Positions 11,981 to 23,925 of a DNA stretch of 64,000 bases are shown piece after piece. Positions within the stretch are counted from its first letter, which is position 1, and each line of letters begins with the position of its first letter. This stretch comes from Elymus sibiricus. Its lineage: Eukaryota; Streptophyta; Magnoliopsida; Poales; Poaceae. The DNA lies in assembly GCA_039707655.1 (NCBI GenBank), contig CM077668.1, forward strand, positions 403,912,130 to 403,976,129, given 5' to 3'. The translations under genes and the position numbers were made by a program. A model generated the notes under the pieces. The model searched no databases. It was not told where the DNA came from and was given only the letters and a program-made list of their open reading frames with translations.

Positions 11981-12647
11981 TTGATCGTAGTAATACATAT
12001 GTTCATAACACGAATGCCAAAAGATAATGATAGTACCACATATTTGTGGCACTGCCGCTTAGGTCATATCAGTGTTAAACACATGAAGAAACTCCATGCA
12101 GATGGGTTTTTGGAATCTCTTGATTATGAATCATTTGAGACATGTGAACCGTGCCTTATTGGCAAGATGACTAAAACTCCGTTCTCCGGAACAATGGAGC
12201 GAGCAACCAACTTATTGGAAATAATACATACCGATGTATGCGGTCCGATGAGTGTTGACGCGCGCGGTGGATATCGTTATGTTCTCACGTTCACAGATGA
12301 TTTGAGTAGATGTCTACTTGATGAAGCATAAATCTGAAACATTTGAAAAGTTCAAAGAATTTCAGAGTGAAGTAGAGAACCATCGTAACAAGAAAATAAA
12401 GTTCTTACGATCTGATCGTGGAGGAGAATATTTGAGTTACGAGTTTGGCAATCACTTAAGACAATGTGGAATTGTTTCACAGCTCACGCCACATGGAACA
12501 CCACAGCGTAATGGTGTGTCCGAACGTCGTAATCGTACTCTATTGGATATGGTGCGTTCTATGATGTCTCTTACCGATTTGCCACTATCATTTTGGGGTT
12601 ATGCATTAGAGACAGCTGCATTCACTTTAAACAAGGGCACCGTCTAA
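11981..12647 (+). pseudogene. Copia integrase region, copy 2, frameshifted
   Basis: Same integrase as copy 1 with zinc finger and D, D, E residues visible, but an 8-bp deletion near 12307-12311 (after DDLSR) splits it into ORFs 11981-12331 and 12318-12647. The extra G that truncates copy 1 at TV-stop is also present (12634-12638). Integrase from this copy would therefore lose everything after the first third of the core. Confidence 0.85.
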
Positions 12648-12674
12648 ATCCGTTGAGATGACACCGTATGAACT

Positions 12675-13782
12675 GTGGTTTGCAAGAAACCTAAGATGTC
12701 GTTTCTGAAAGTTTGGGGATGCGATGCTTATGTCAAAAGGCTTCAGCCAGATAAACTCGAACCCAAAGCGGATAAGTGTGTCTTCATAGGATACCCAAAA
12801 GAGACCGTTGGGTACACCTTTTACCACAGATCCGAAGGCAAAATTTTCATTGCTAAAGAATGGATCCTTTCTAGAGAAGGAGTTTCTCTCGAAAGAAGTG
12901 AGTGGGAGGAAAGTAGAACTTGATGAGGTAATTGTACCTCCTCTGGATAGTAGTACGCCATAGAAAGAAATTTCTGTGACACCAACACAGACCAGAGAAG
13001 AACTTGATGATGATGATCATGAGGCTTTGGATCAAGTTACTACAGAACTTCGAAGGTCAACCAGGACACGTTCCGCACCAAAGTGGTACGGAAATCCAGT
13101 CTTGGAGGTTATGTTGTTAGACAACGGTGAACCTTCGAACTATGAAGAAGCGATGGCAAGCCCGGATTCCGACAAATGGCTTGAGGCCATGAAATCCGAG
13201 ATTGGATCCATGTATGAGAACAAAGTGTGGACTTTGGTAGACTTGCCCGATGAACGGCGAGCTATTGAAAATAAATGGATCTTTAAGAAGAAGACGGATG
13301 CTGATGGTAATATCACCGTCTATAAAGCTCGACTTGTTGCTAAAGGTTATCACCAAGTTCAAGGAGTTGACTACGATAAGACTTTCTCACCCGTAGCGAT
13401 GCTAAAGTCTGTCAGAATTATGTTAGCAATTGCCGCGTTTTATGATTATGAAATCTGGCAAATGGACGTCAAAACGGCATTCCTTTACGGATTCCTTAAG
13501 GAAGAATTGTATATGATACAGCCGGAAGGTTTTGTCGATCCTAATGGCACTAACAAAATATGCAAGCTCCAGCGATCCATCTATGGACTGGTGCAAGCAT
13601 CTCGGAGCTGGAATACTCGCTTTGATGAAGTGATCAAAGCATTTGGGTTTATACAAGTTTATGGAGAAACTTGTATTTACAAGAAAGTGAGTGGGAGTTC
13701 TATAGCATTTCTAATAGTATATGTGGATGACATATTGTTGATAGGAAATGATGTAGAATTTTTGGAAAGCATAAAGAATTGA
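12675..13782 (+). pseudogene. Copia reverse transcriptase region, copy 2, YVDD retained
   Basis: ORFs 12675-12923 and 12976-13782 cover the linker and reverse transcriptase. The second has 268 residues with RLVAKGYHQVQG, QMDVKTAFLYG, KLQRSIYGLVQ and the catalytic YVDD at 13720-13731. It ends at a stop shortly after ESIKN. A frameshift near 12910 separates the two ORFs. This is the best preserved polymerase fragment of the composite, but it has no way to be expressed as part of a complete polyprotein. Confidence 0.87.
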
Positions 13783-13980
13783 AAGGAGGTTTTCAATAAA
13801 AACCTGTTTTTGAGTTATCCACAGATTGGGCATCGAGATCTATGGAGATAGATCAAAACGCCTGATAAAAGTTCACACATCTTGATGAGTTTTTTGAAGA
13901 AGTTCAAAATAGGATCAAGTCAAAGAAATGAGTTCTTGCCTGGTGTGAAGTGGAGTAAGACTTGAAAATCTAGGTAAAGG

Positions 13981-14596
13981 TTGTTTTACATGTTAGGCAT
14001 CAAAATCTATAGAGATAGATTGAGACGCCTCATAGGACTTTCACGAAGCACATACCTTGACAAGATTTTGAAGAAGTTCAAAATGGATCAGTCAAAGAAA
14101 GGGATCTTGCCTGTATTGCAAGGTGTGAGATTGAGTAAGACTCAAAGCCCGACCACGGCAGAAGACAAAGAGAAGATGAGTGTCATCCCCTATGCCTCAG
14201 CCATAGGCTCTATTTTGTATGCCATGCTGTGTACTAGACCTGATGTATGCCTCGCTATTAGCTTGGTGGGAAGGTACCAAAGTGATCCAGGAGTAGATCA
14301 CTGGACAGCGGTCAAGAATATCCTGAAGTACCTGAAAAGGACTAAGGAAGAATTTCTCGGGAATAGAGGTGATAAAGAGTTCGTCGTAAAGGGTTACGTC
14401 GATGCAAGCTTTAAACACCGATCCGGAAGACTATGAGTCTCAGACCGGATACGTAAAGTGGGACAGTCGTTTTTGGAGTAGCTCCAAGCAGAGTGTGGTA
14501 GCAGCATCTACATATGACATAGAGATTTGCCAAGAACACACGGGTCTGAATATTGCAGACCCGTTGACTAAAACCTCTCTCACAAGCAAAACATGA
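13981..14596 (+). pseudogene. Copia connection/RNase H region, copy 2
   Basis: ORF 13981-14436 carries the conserved MLGIKIYRD, STYLDKILKKF, PYASAIGSILYAM and DHWTAVKNILKYL text and then GYVDASF, the start of RNase H. It breaks at HRSGRL-stop. The next frame (14402-14596) continues with QTGYVKWDSRFWSSSKQS and LNIADPLTK. RNase H removes RNA from the RNA-DNA hybrid during cDNA synthesis. Confidence 0.85.
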
Positions 14597-14672
14597 TCAG
14601 CCCTGGAACTGATTGGATGTTAATTACATGGAGATGTAAACTAGATTATTGACTCTAGTGCAAGTGGGAGAC

Positions 14673-16413
14673 TGTTGGAAATATGCCCTAGAGGCAATTA
14701 ATAAAGTGTTTATTATCATATTTCCCCGTTCATGATAATGGTTTATTATTCATGCTAGAATTGTATTGACCGGAAACTTAATACATGTGTGAATAGATAA
14801 ACAAATACTGAGTCCCTAGTAAGCCTCTACTAGACTAGCTCGTTGATCAAAAGATGGTCAAGATTTCCTGACCATGGACATGAGTTGTCATTTGATAACG
14901 GGATCACATCATTAGGAGAATGATGTGATGGACTTGACCCAACCGTCAGCATAGCATATGATCGTTCAGTTTAATGCTATTGCTTTCACTATGTCAAATA
15001 CACGTTCCTCTGACCATGAGATCATGCAACTCCCGGATACCGTAGGAATACTTTGGGTGTATCAAACGTCACAACGTAACTGTGTGATTATAAAGGTGCA
15101 CTACAGGTATCTCCGAAAGTGTTTGTTGAGTTGGCATGGATCAAGATTGGGATTTGTCACTCCGACTATCGGAGAGGTATCTCTGGGCCCTCTCGGTAAT
15201 ACAGCATCACAGAAGCCTTGCAAGCACCGTGACTAAAGAGTTAGTTGCAAGATGATGTATTACGGAACGAGTAAAGAGACTTGCCGGTAACGAGATTGAA
15301 CTAGGTATTGGATACCGACGATCGAATCTCGGGCAAGTAACATACCGCCGGACAAAGGGAACAACGTATGTTGTCATATGAGGTTCACCGATAAAGATCT
15401 TCGTGGAATATGTAGGAACCAATATGAGCATCCAGGTCCCGCTGTTGGTTATTGACCAGAGAGTTGTCTCGGTCATGTCTACATCATTCCCGAACCCGTA
15501 GGGTCCGCACACTTAAGGTTCGATGACGATATAGTATTATATGAGTTATGTGATTGGTGACCGAATGTTGTTCGGAGTCACGGATGAGATCACGGACATG
15601 ATGAGGAGTCTCGGAATGTCCGAGAGGTAAAGATTCATATATTGGAAGGCTATATTCGAACGTCGGAAAGGTTCCAAGTGATTCGGGTATTTTTCGGAGT
15701 ACCGGGGAGTTACGGGAATTCACCGGGAGAAGTAATGGGCCTTATTGGGCCATACGGGAAAAGGAGAGGCAGGCCACATGAGGAGGCGCGCGCCCCCCCT
15801 TGCCCAAACCGAATTGGACTAGGGGAGGGGGCGCAGCCCCCTCTTTCCTTTCCCTCTCCCTTCCCCCTTTCCTACTCCGTATGGGAGGTGGAATCCTACT
15901 AGGACTAAGGAGTCCTAGTAGGACTCCCCACACTTGGCGCACCCCTAGGGGGCCGGCCTCCTCCCTCTCATCCTTTATATACGGGGGCAAGGGGGCACCC
16001 CAAAGTACACAATTGTCCCATAGCCGTGTGCGGTGCCCCGATCTCCGTTTTCCACCTCGGTCATATTTTCGGAGAGCTTAGGCGAAGCCCTGCCGGAATC
16101 ACTTCACCGTCACCGTCGCCACGCCGTCGTGCTGACGGAACTCATCTACTTCCTCGACGTCTTGCTGGATCAAGAAGGCGAGGATCGTCACCGAGCTGCA
16201 CGTGTGTAGAACTCAGAGGTGCCGTACGTTCGGTACTCGATCGGTGGAGCTCGAAGGATTGTTCGACTACATCAACCGCGTTGTGAGACGCTTCCGCTAA
16301 CGGTCTACGAGGGTACGTAGACACACTCTCCCCTCTCGTAGCGATGCATCTCCATGGATAGATCTTGCGTGAGCGTAGGAAATTTTTTGAAATTCATGCT
16401 CCGTTCCCCAACA
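14673..16413 (+). repeat. LTR3 of copia composite (3' outer LTR)
   Basis: A 1741-bp LTR is the mate of LTR1 by length and shared variants, and is followed at once by the TTTCC target duplication. A TATA-like TTTATATACGG lies near 15974-15984. A handful of scattered differences from LTR1 suggest the insertion is not brand new. Confidence 0.93.
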
Positions 16414-16579
16414 TTTCCATCAACCTATACTAAACATTTAGGATAGCAGGTAGGGTATCAATAATAGTTTACAAAATCAGGCTATGCATCAGAATAGGAT
16501 CAATCAAAAGCAGTAGCAAATTCTAATGCAAGCAGGAGGGAGAAAGAATAGGTGATATAGGCATGCTCAAGGGGGTTTG
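16414..16579 (-). pseudogene. Middle segment of interrupted minus-strand sequence
   Basis: Read on the minus strand from 16579, this continues the ORF at 20947-20866 for 19 more codons to a TAG at 16523-16525, after allowing for one copy of the GTTTG duplication. It then becomes non-coding and meets the copia composite at its TTTCC duplication. The remaining piece is at 662-816. Product not recognised. Confidence 0.4.
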
Positions 16580-19500
16580 TGTGACGCCCCGAGACCGATG
16601 CTCCAGATTCCTTCCATTTTTTTCCGTTGTTGCCATGTGATTCGTTTGCTTGTGGCACCTTGCCATGTCGTCATGTGCATTTCATCCGCATGTTTTCATA
16701 AAAATTTGCATCCGTTTGTAGTGTCATTCTCCCCGTCCCTTCCGTTGTCCGTTTCGAGACCCGACACACTCGCACGCGCCCGCGGCACCTCCGAAATATT
16801 ATTTTATAAGTGGGATAAAAAATGGTAGATAGACCGCCTGCCAAATTTTATATGGTAGATAGACCGCCTGCCAAATTTCGTTCCATTCGGAGGTCGTTTG
16901 ATGCCCCAACGGATAAATTATAGCGGCACTATAGCCAGATAAACGTCGGACGTTTTCGGTGTTCCGAAAACCATGCCGGGCTGCTATCCTCTCTCTTCTC
17001 TCAGCCCAATTCACTCCCACACAGGCCACCTAGCCCAGCTAGCCCTTCCCCTCTCGCTGGAGCCGTCCGATCCCGATCGGAGGGTCCGAAAACGGCCTCA
17101 AACCCCTCCATCTAGCCCCCTGCCTATAAAAGGAAGACCTAGCCCTCCATTTCTGTCAAAACCCTAGCCTAGCCCCTCCACCTACCTCTAGCCGCCGCCA
17201 CCTCCCTCAAATCCCGCGCCTCGAGCCCACCACCACCACTTGGCGGCGTCCCAGCAGCCAGCCGCCACCTGCGCCGCCGCCCTCGGCCAACCACAGCCGG
17301 CCACGTCGCCCTCTGTCTCCCACCTCCAGCCGCGGCCTGCCAAGCCCATCCGTGGCCCGCCCGAGCCCATCGGGGCCCGAACGAGCCCGCGCGCCAGCCC
17401 GAGCGCCCCGCCGCCAGGGAGCTCGCCGCCTCCCTCTGCCTGCGTCGCCGCCTCCCGCGACCCGCCGCCGCATCCCCGTGCCCCGCGCCGGTTCCCCGCC
17501 GCCGTCGCCGCGTGACCCCGCGCCCCGAGGGCCTCCCCTGCAGTGCGCCGCCCCGCCATGGCCTCGAGCTCGCCGGCCCCGTCGCCGCCGGGACCCTAGC
17601 TCGCGTCGCCGCTCGCCTCCGACCAGATCCGGGGAGGAGCGACTCGGATCCGCCGTCCCCGTCGCCCTGTCGGCCTCTGCCTCGCCGCAGCCGCGCCGGC
17701 CACCTCCCTTGACCCCGCCATGGCCGGCCACATGCTCGCCCGGACAGCTCTGTCCGGGGATCTTCCCATCCCGCGAACCAAACAGTGGCTGGATCGCTCC
17801 ATCCCGCACCGTCCAGTCCCGTTTTCCCGCGAGGTCCAGATTTTCACCGTCCCTGTAATTTTTTGCATCATATATGCATTTTGTGGAGCCTGTATCTTTG
17901 TGCATGTTGATCCTATGATGATGAACTTTATATGTAATTTGCTCTACTCTTTCTGCTCTACATGATGGTAGTAATTGCATCCATGATAGAACTCATCTTC
18001 ATGTGCTAATCTCTATTGCAAAAGTGCATCATGCTGTTAACTGCAGAAACTGTTAATATGTGTCACTTTGTCATTTCTGTGTGATTTAATGCAAATGTCA
18101 TATGAGCATCTTGTCAACATGTCTTTGGAGCATTTTCATGTCTTCTTACTGCTAGTATTTATTCCATGCCATGATATGCCATGATGTGACTGCCATGAGC
18201 TTGCAAACATGCCTAGTCAATGTTGTTGTTTTAAATCAAAGTTGTCTGTAATAAAACTTGCCAACTTTGCTTGATGGTTGCCACTAATCTAGAGCTCATA
18301 TGTATTTGATTCCTTCATGTGTTTTGGCCTATGTGACGTGTACTTTGATGCCATGCCTTTGGTTGCCATGTAAAGTTCCTGTAGCATGTCTCTTTCTTGC
18401 TCTCAAGTCATATTAACCCTGCTCATGTATATGCTGTCATAATCTGTAGCAGAACATTGCATTTTGCATGGATCATATTGACTTAACCTTGATGCCTATG
18501 AACCTGAACCTTAAAGATGATTTGAAGTATGTCATGTCTACTTTAAGTGCATATCAAGTTTGTGCCCATCATGTTACTGTAGCTTGCTGTTTTGATGTTG
18601 GCAAAGTGCTATGTTGCTGTTTTGGGGCAGATTGCTATTATAACTTGTGTTGATTATAATTGTTGAACCGTTGCTCCGTTTTAATCATGTTCTTTATGAA
18701 ACTTGCTTAGATTTGTGTGTAGTTTCATTTTGTCATGTTGCATCCTTGGTTTGAGTGTTTGTGGTTGATGTTTGCATGCATTTTGCATTATTGCCATGTT
18801 AATCTTGTTTAGTGCATATCTTCTAGACCGTAGCTCCGAATTAAATGTTCTACATATGTAACTTGACTAGAAAAACGTGTAGATCATCATGGTGCATGTT
18901 AACTTGTTGTTTAACAACTTTAACATTGTGTTTAATTCAGATCAACTAATTTCGAAATTTGCATATGGGGATTTACCGGAATTGTTGTTTGTGTTTCCGG
19001 CCTCATTTAAACTTGCCTAGTTGTATGGATTGCTTATGCTTCATCTCTTGCCATGTTTAACTACATTTAACCTTGTCATGCATCATACTTGGTTGTGCAT
19101 CATGCCATGTTTACGCTGGTGTGTTTGCTTCTTTCCGGTTGTGCTTCTTCTCGATAGTTCCGGTTTCGTTGCGATTGTGAGGATTCGTTCGACTACGTTG
19201 GTTCGCCTTCCTCATGGACTCGATCTTCTTCCTAGCGGGATTTCAGGCAAGATGATCATGACCTTGGATATCTTTACTATCTTTGCTTGCTAGTTGTCTC
19301 GTTACTATCGCTATGTCGCGCTTCCTACCATATATATGTCAGCCTCCCATATGCCATGATACAGCCTCTAACCACCCTTACCCAGCAAACCGTTGTTTGG
19401 CTATGTTACCGCTTTGCTCAGCCCTTTCTTATAGCGTTGCTAGTTGCAGGTGCAGTTGCAGGTTGTTCCATGTTGGGACATGGATATCATGGGATATCAC

Positions 19501-20865
19501 AATATCTCTTATTTAATTAATGCATTTATATACTTGGTAATGGGTGGAAGGCTCGGCCTTTTGCCTAGTGTTTTGTTCCACTCATGCCGCCCTAGTTTCC
19601 GTAATACCGGTGTTATGATCCTTGATTAGCGTTCCTAACATGCTCAGGGGAATGGGACCCTCTTGACAGTTCGCTTTGAATAACCGCTTCCAGCAAGGCC
19701 CAACTTTGGTTTTAACATTTGTCAACATAATAATACTGAATTGAATAATTAATTTGCATAGGGAGTTAGCGCTACCCGAGGATTCTTGATTCAACATAAT
19801 ACAGGTGGGCCAGTGCCGATGGTGTTGGTCCGAACCGGGCAGACTGCGGGGCCACCACGAGAAAACTCGAGGATCTGGTTTTACTCGTAGGCTTTCCCAC
19901 CCGGTCGTGGCTTGAGACGAGATAAGCGCGGCTACTATCAGGGTGTCGGCACGCCGGGAGGTCTTGCTGGACTTGTGTTACCATTGTCGAAATGTCTTGT
20001 GCACCGGGATTCCGAGGATACTTCGGGCTATCTCGAGGTTGAGGTATTTCCACCGCAGCTTGTGTTGGTTTGTGATGGACCAGGTTGGAACACCCCTACA
20101 GGGTTAAATCTTACGCGAAGCCGTGCCCGCGGTTATGTGGCGACTTGGATATTTATAACCTCCGGTTGTAGAGAACTTGACACTAATTCTAAAAAATACA
20201 CCAACTGTGTGCGTAACCGTGATCGTCTCTTCTTATGAGGTTTGAACCAAGAAGAGAACACGGTGGGGTTATGTTTGACTCGTAAGTAGGTGTTCAGGAT
20301 CACTTCTTGATCATTATTAGTTTGCGACTGTTATGCGTAGTTTACTCTTTTTATTCTTGTACTCGTAAGTTAGCCACCATATAATGCTTAGTGCTTGCTG
20401 CAACCTCACCACCTTACCCTTCCATACCCATTAAGCTTTGATAGTCTTGTTACCCATGGTTATGGGATTGCTGAGTCCTCGTGGCTCACAGATTACTACA
20501 ACAACAGTTGCAGGTACAGGTAAAGTGACGCTTTGACGTGAGCGCGATGCATGTTTGCTTTTGGAGTTCTTCTTCTTCGTCGATCAAGGGATAGGTTCCG
20601 GGTCGGCAGCCTGGGCTAGCAGGGTGGATGTCATTCGTATTTTTCGTTTGTGTTTCATCCGTAGTCGGATTCTGCTCTTCTGTTTGGTATTTGCTATGTA
20701 TTGATGTATTCATGTGATGACTGTATGTATTTGTATGTATCCCCATCTATTATGTACATGGTACGATGTAATGATATTCACCTTGCAAGCGTCTTCGATA
20801 TGCGCTTCTATCCCTGGTGGGGCCTCCGAGTCCCTCGAGGATAGGATCGCATATTGGGCGTGACA
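16580..20865 (+). mobile_element. 4.3-kb solo LTR, LARD-like
   Basis: The 4286-bp unit starts TGTGACGCCCC and ends GGGCGTGACA, giving imperfect short inverted ends, and is flanked by perfect 5-bp duplications GTTTG (16575-16579 and 20866-20870). No primer binding site, polypurine tract or pol is inside, so it fits a solo LTR left by recombination between two LTRs. The length suits the very long LTRs of Sukkula/Erika-type Triticeae elements, but that name is tentative. A GC-rich stretch (17160-17720) gives several long overlapping ORFs that look like composition artefacts. Confidence 0.85.
17123..17133 (+). promoter_or_regulatory. TATA box of the solo LTR
   Basis: CCTATAAAAGG lies about 545 bp into the LTR, with a C-rich CAAAACCCTAGCC start region about 30 bp downstream. 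It is the likely U3/R boundary promoter of the former element. It points rightward through the LTR. Confidence 0.55.
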
Positions 20866-21011
20866 GTTTGCTTGCCTGGTTGCTCTGCGGCAAACGAGGG
20901 GTCGTCGACGGAGTAGCAGTCCTCGGGGGCAGCGTCGGTCTCGGTGTCTAATGGAAGAGAAGAGGGAGAAGAAACAATAAATAAAGGCAGACAAATGCAA
21001 CACAGCTGCAT
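20866..21011 (-). pseudogene. Right segment of interrupted minus-strand ORF
   Basis: On the minus strand a pyrimidine-rich run ending CCATTAG (20948-20954) looks like an intron acceptor. It is followed by an open frame reading TETDAAPEDCYSVDDPSF to GKQ at the solo LTR insertion (20866). The frame resumes at 16579. Acidic composition and codon use look coding, but the family is not recognised. It may be an ORF of an old retroelement. Confidence 0.45.
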
Positions 21012-22702
21012 GGCATGGCAGTATGCAGTGTTAGTGGTGACCTAATGCATTGCTACATGTCGCAGACGAAGCGGGAAAATATCTGAGATATTTTCCCGGC
21101 CTTTAGGCAGACATCGGTGTACTGAACCGGAGGGGAAGGTTCCATGTTCAATATTTAGGAGTGATGGTCAAGCATTTTGACCACATATTCGGATTCGTTT
21201 CGAAATTCTAAGCAACTTTCATGTTGAAAACTTTTCGATCCGAGCTACGGTTGAATTTCTACGAATTTTCAAAGTTTTAAGCTATTTTCTGAAATTTCCT
21301 GGATTTATTTAATTTCGAAAATAAAAGGAAAATTGCTATGGGTACACAGAAGTGTACCCAACAATATGCACGTGTGGCTGACAGTGGGCCCAAGTTGACT
21401 GCCCAGTCAGCAGGGCAGTCAACTGGAGGCTTGACTGGTCAAAGAGGGTCCACTGGACCCACCTGCCAGTGACTGGACTTGTCCAGTCAGCTGGTTTGAC
21501 TGGTCAACTGGGTCCAGTGGGACCCAGTGGTCAGCCTCTGGTTAATTAAACAGCGTTTTGATTAAACTAATTAATCTAAATTAGCAGCAGGCCCAGTCTG
21601 TCAGCGACTGAGTAGTTAGTGGGTTAGTTAAATCTAAACCTAATTGCTACAGTGTTAGGGCCCGCAGGTCAGTGGCTGTTAGCGCGGTAGTTAACCGCTA
21701 ATGACCTTACAGGCAGGGCCCACTGACGTTCAAACGCCGGCGCGCGCGCCGGCGCTGCTCCGGCGAACACCAGACGCGGCGGCGTCGCGCGGGATTGGCG
21801 CACAGGGGGCGGATCGATCCGCGGTTGGGCTCATTCGGACGAGCACGGAGCCGCGCGTGCGATGGAGCGAGCGGCGGCAGCTGGGGGTGACCGAAACGGC
21901 GGCGGCGACATCGAACGGCGGCGCCGGAATTCGGGTGTGCTCGGTCTCGAGCGCACAGAGCACGGGGGGAGGATTTGGTGGGCGCGTTAGGTTCCTGGGA
22001 GCCCCAGGAACTCGGGGCGAAGCTCGGTTGCGATCTTGGCCACGGCTGTGCCATGGCCGGCGGCGAGAAGCTTCGGGCACGATGGCCATTATGGCTACGG
22101 GGACGGAATCGAGCGAGGCAAAGAGGGGAAAGATGCGCACGCTCGCCTAGGAGGCGCACGGGGGCCCGTTGAATGCTTAGTAGCAGCAGGGGACGGCAGA
22201 TCGATGCCGGCAAGAAGTGGTGATCCGAGTTGGACGCCGGCTCGATCCGGGCAATGCAGTGGACTCCGGCTCGAACGCGTGGTCGGGAAAGAAGTGAAGG
22301 ACACGAGGGAGGCACGGTGGGCGCCGTGGTGGAGCCGCGCGGCGACGGCGGCGTACTGGAGAGGGAAGGAGAGAGTGGGCGAGCGAGGGAGGAGGGGGAG
22401 GAGTGGCCAGGGGAGACGGCTCGGGGTCGCGGAGCGATCCTTATCCCCTCCTCTCACCAGCTCCGTCGCTGTGGCGGGCGGTGGACGGCGCCGCGCGCGC
22501 CGGACGCGGGCGAGGCGACACGGCGGGGGGGAGCAGGTAGACGAACAGGGGCTGGGCCGGCGCCAGGCCACAGGTGAGCGACATGTAAGTTTTTCCTTTT
22601 TCTGTTTTTCTCTTTTATTTAATAAACAGAGATGGAAAAGAAAATATTTGGGCATCCAAATGGCTTATGAAAAATATGGGACTTGTCCCATAAATTCCAG
22701 TG
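21012..22702 (-). mobile_element. LTR-like sequence, left portion of an element interrupted by a Tat gypsy
   Basis: This non-coding segment has an AT-rich left part, repeated CAGTCAACTGG/TTGACTGG blocks (21380-21540) and a very GC-rich stretch (21720-22580). It continues, after the nested insertion, at 28499-28814, which ends GGGGATGTTACA. Read on the minus strand the start is TGTAACATCCCC, typical of gypsy/LARD LTRs. The far end and target duplication (CGCCG expected on the minus strand) were not found, so the exact boundary is unknown. Confidence 0.5.
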
Positions 22703-22705
22703 CAT

Positions 22706-23925
22706 TTTTAGGCTACCTCTTCCGCCAAGAACTACCGGCTGACCAGACTGAGGCAAGGCGTATCATTCGACGATCTAAGGCCTATAAAATCCATGAGGGA
22801 GAGCTATATAAGAAAAGCACTACTGGCGTCCTCCAGAGATGTATATCCGAAGAGGAGGGAAGGCAGCTCCTGGCCGAGATTCATGCTGGCATGGGCGGTC
22901 ACCACGCGGCAGCTCGGGCCCTGGTCAGCAAGGCTTTCCGAGCAGGGTTCTTCTGGCCCACTGCCCGAATAGACGCCCAAACATTAGTCCAACATTGCGT
23001 TGGATGCCAGCTCTTTGCAAATCAGAGTCATATGCCCCCCACGGCCCTTCGGACGATCCCAATTACTTGGCCTTTCGCGGTCTGGGGGCTGGACATGGTC
23101 GGACCACTTAAAGGGGGGACCAAGAAAAAGAAATATCTACTCGTCATGGTAGACAAATTCACTAAATGGATTGAGGCAAAACCGGTAACCTCGGCCAAGT
23201 CTAAGCCGGTTATCGATTTTATATCCGGCGTCGTACACCGTTACGGTGTCCCCCACAGCATAATCATGGACAATGGATCCAATTTTACCGCCCAGGAAGT
23301 CAAAGACTGGTGCGCTAATTTCGGCATTAAGCTCGACTATGCCTCGGTATATCACCCACAGTCTAATGGACAGGTCGAGAGAGCTAATGGACTGATCTTG
23401 AGTGGCATCAAGCCCCGTTTAGTCCGATCTTTAAAAGAATCCGACTGCCATTGGGTCGAGGAGCTTGACTCCGTACTGTGGGGCCTGTGCACCACTCCTA
23501 ATCGATCCACGGGCTACACACCGTTCTTCATGGTGTATGGGGCAGAAGCCGTCCTCCCTAGCGACCTTATTCACGACGCCCCTCGGGTGCGTATGTACGA
23601 AGAAAAGGAGGCCGAGCTAGATCGGCAAGATGACCTGGACGCCCTGGAGGGCGAGCGCGACATAGCTCGGGCTCGTTCCGCTTTTTATCAGCAGCATGCC
23701 AGACGTTATCAGAGCAGGGAAGTACGGGCTAAGGCCTACAACGTCGGCGATCTCGTCCTGCGTCTGCCGGAGAAGCAGAAGCATAAGCTGTCGCCCAAAT
23801 GGGAGGGGCCCTTCATAATCGATCAAGTACTCGCGGGCGGAGCATATCGCCTTCGCGATCCAACGGACGACCACCTCGAGCCAAACCCATGGAATGCAGC
23901 TCGGCTATGGCGCTTCTACGGCTAA
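22706..23925 (+). pseudogene. Gypsy integrase, C-terminal part of pol
   Basis: About 405 codons stay open from the truncation point to TAA at 23923. Seen in order: an H-H-C-C zinc finger (IHAGMGGHH with CVGCQLFANQ), then the core with D in WGLDMVGPL, D in IIMDNGSNFT and E in NGQVERANG, then a C-terminal GDLVLRL and SPKWEGPF domain. No chromodomain follows. The catalytic residues are intact, yet the ORF has lost reverse transcriptase and any start of its own; the upstream open frame to 22036 belongs to GC-rich LTR DNA and is fortuitous. Divergence of the family to Tat is inferred from the antisense gene that follows. Confidence 0.88.

Larger units (their letters stand above)
817..16413 (+). 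mobile_element. Three-LTR Angela/BARE/WIS-type copia composite
   Basis: A 15597-bp unit is flanked by perfect 5-bp duplications TTTCC (812-816 and 16414-16418), so its outer ends behave as one insertion. Order: LTR1 (817-2557), internal copy 1 (2558-7665), LTR2 (7666-9410), a 315-bp pol fragment (9411-9725), internal copy 2 starting in the leader (9726-14672), LTR3 (14673-16413). LTR1 and LTR3 are both 1741 bp and share variants that LTR2 lacks, for example the first 60 bases and the GATAACGGG site. LTR ends are TGTTGGAAATATG and CCCCAACA. Family assignment to the Angela/BARE/WIS group is by recognition. Both copies carry disabling lesions. Confidence 0.9.

Noticed and set aside
17188..17980. 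Long overlapping ORFs on both strands, up to 257 codons
   Set aside because: Extreme GC content suppresses stop codons; arginine-, proline- and alanine-rich low-complexity products, inside a solo LTR.
21701..22655. ORFs of 149-202 codons on both strands
   Set aside because: Same GC-rich artefact, within LTR-like sequence. The plus-strand 629-codon ORF is real only from about 22706 onward.
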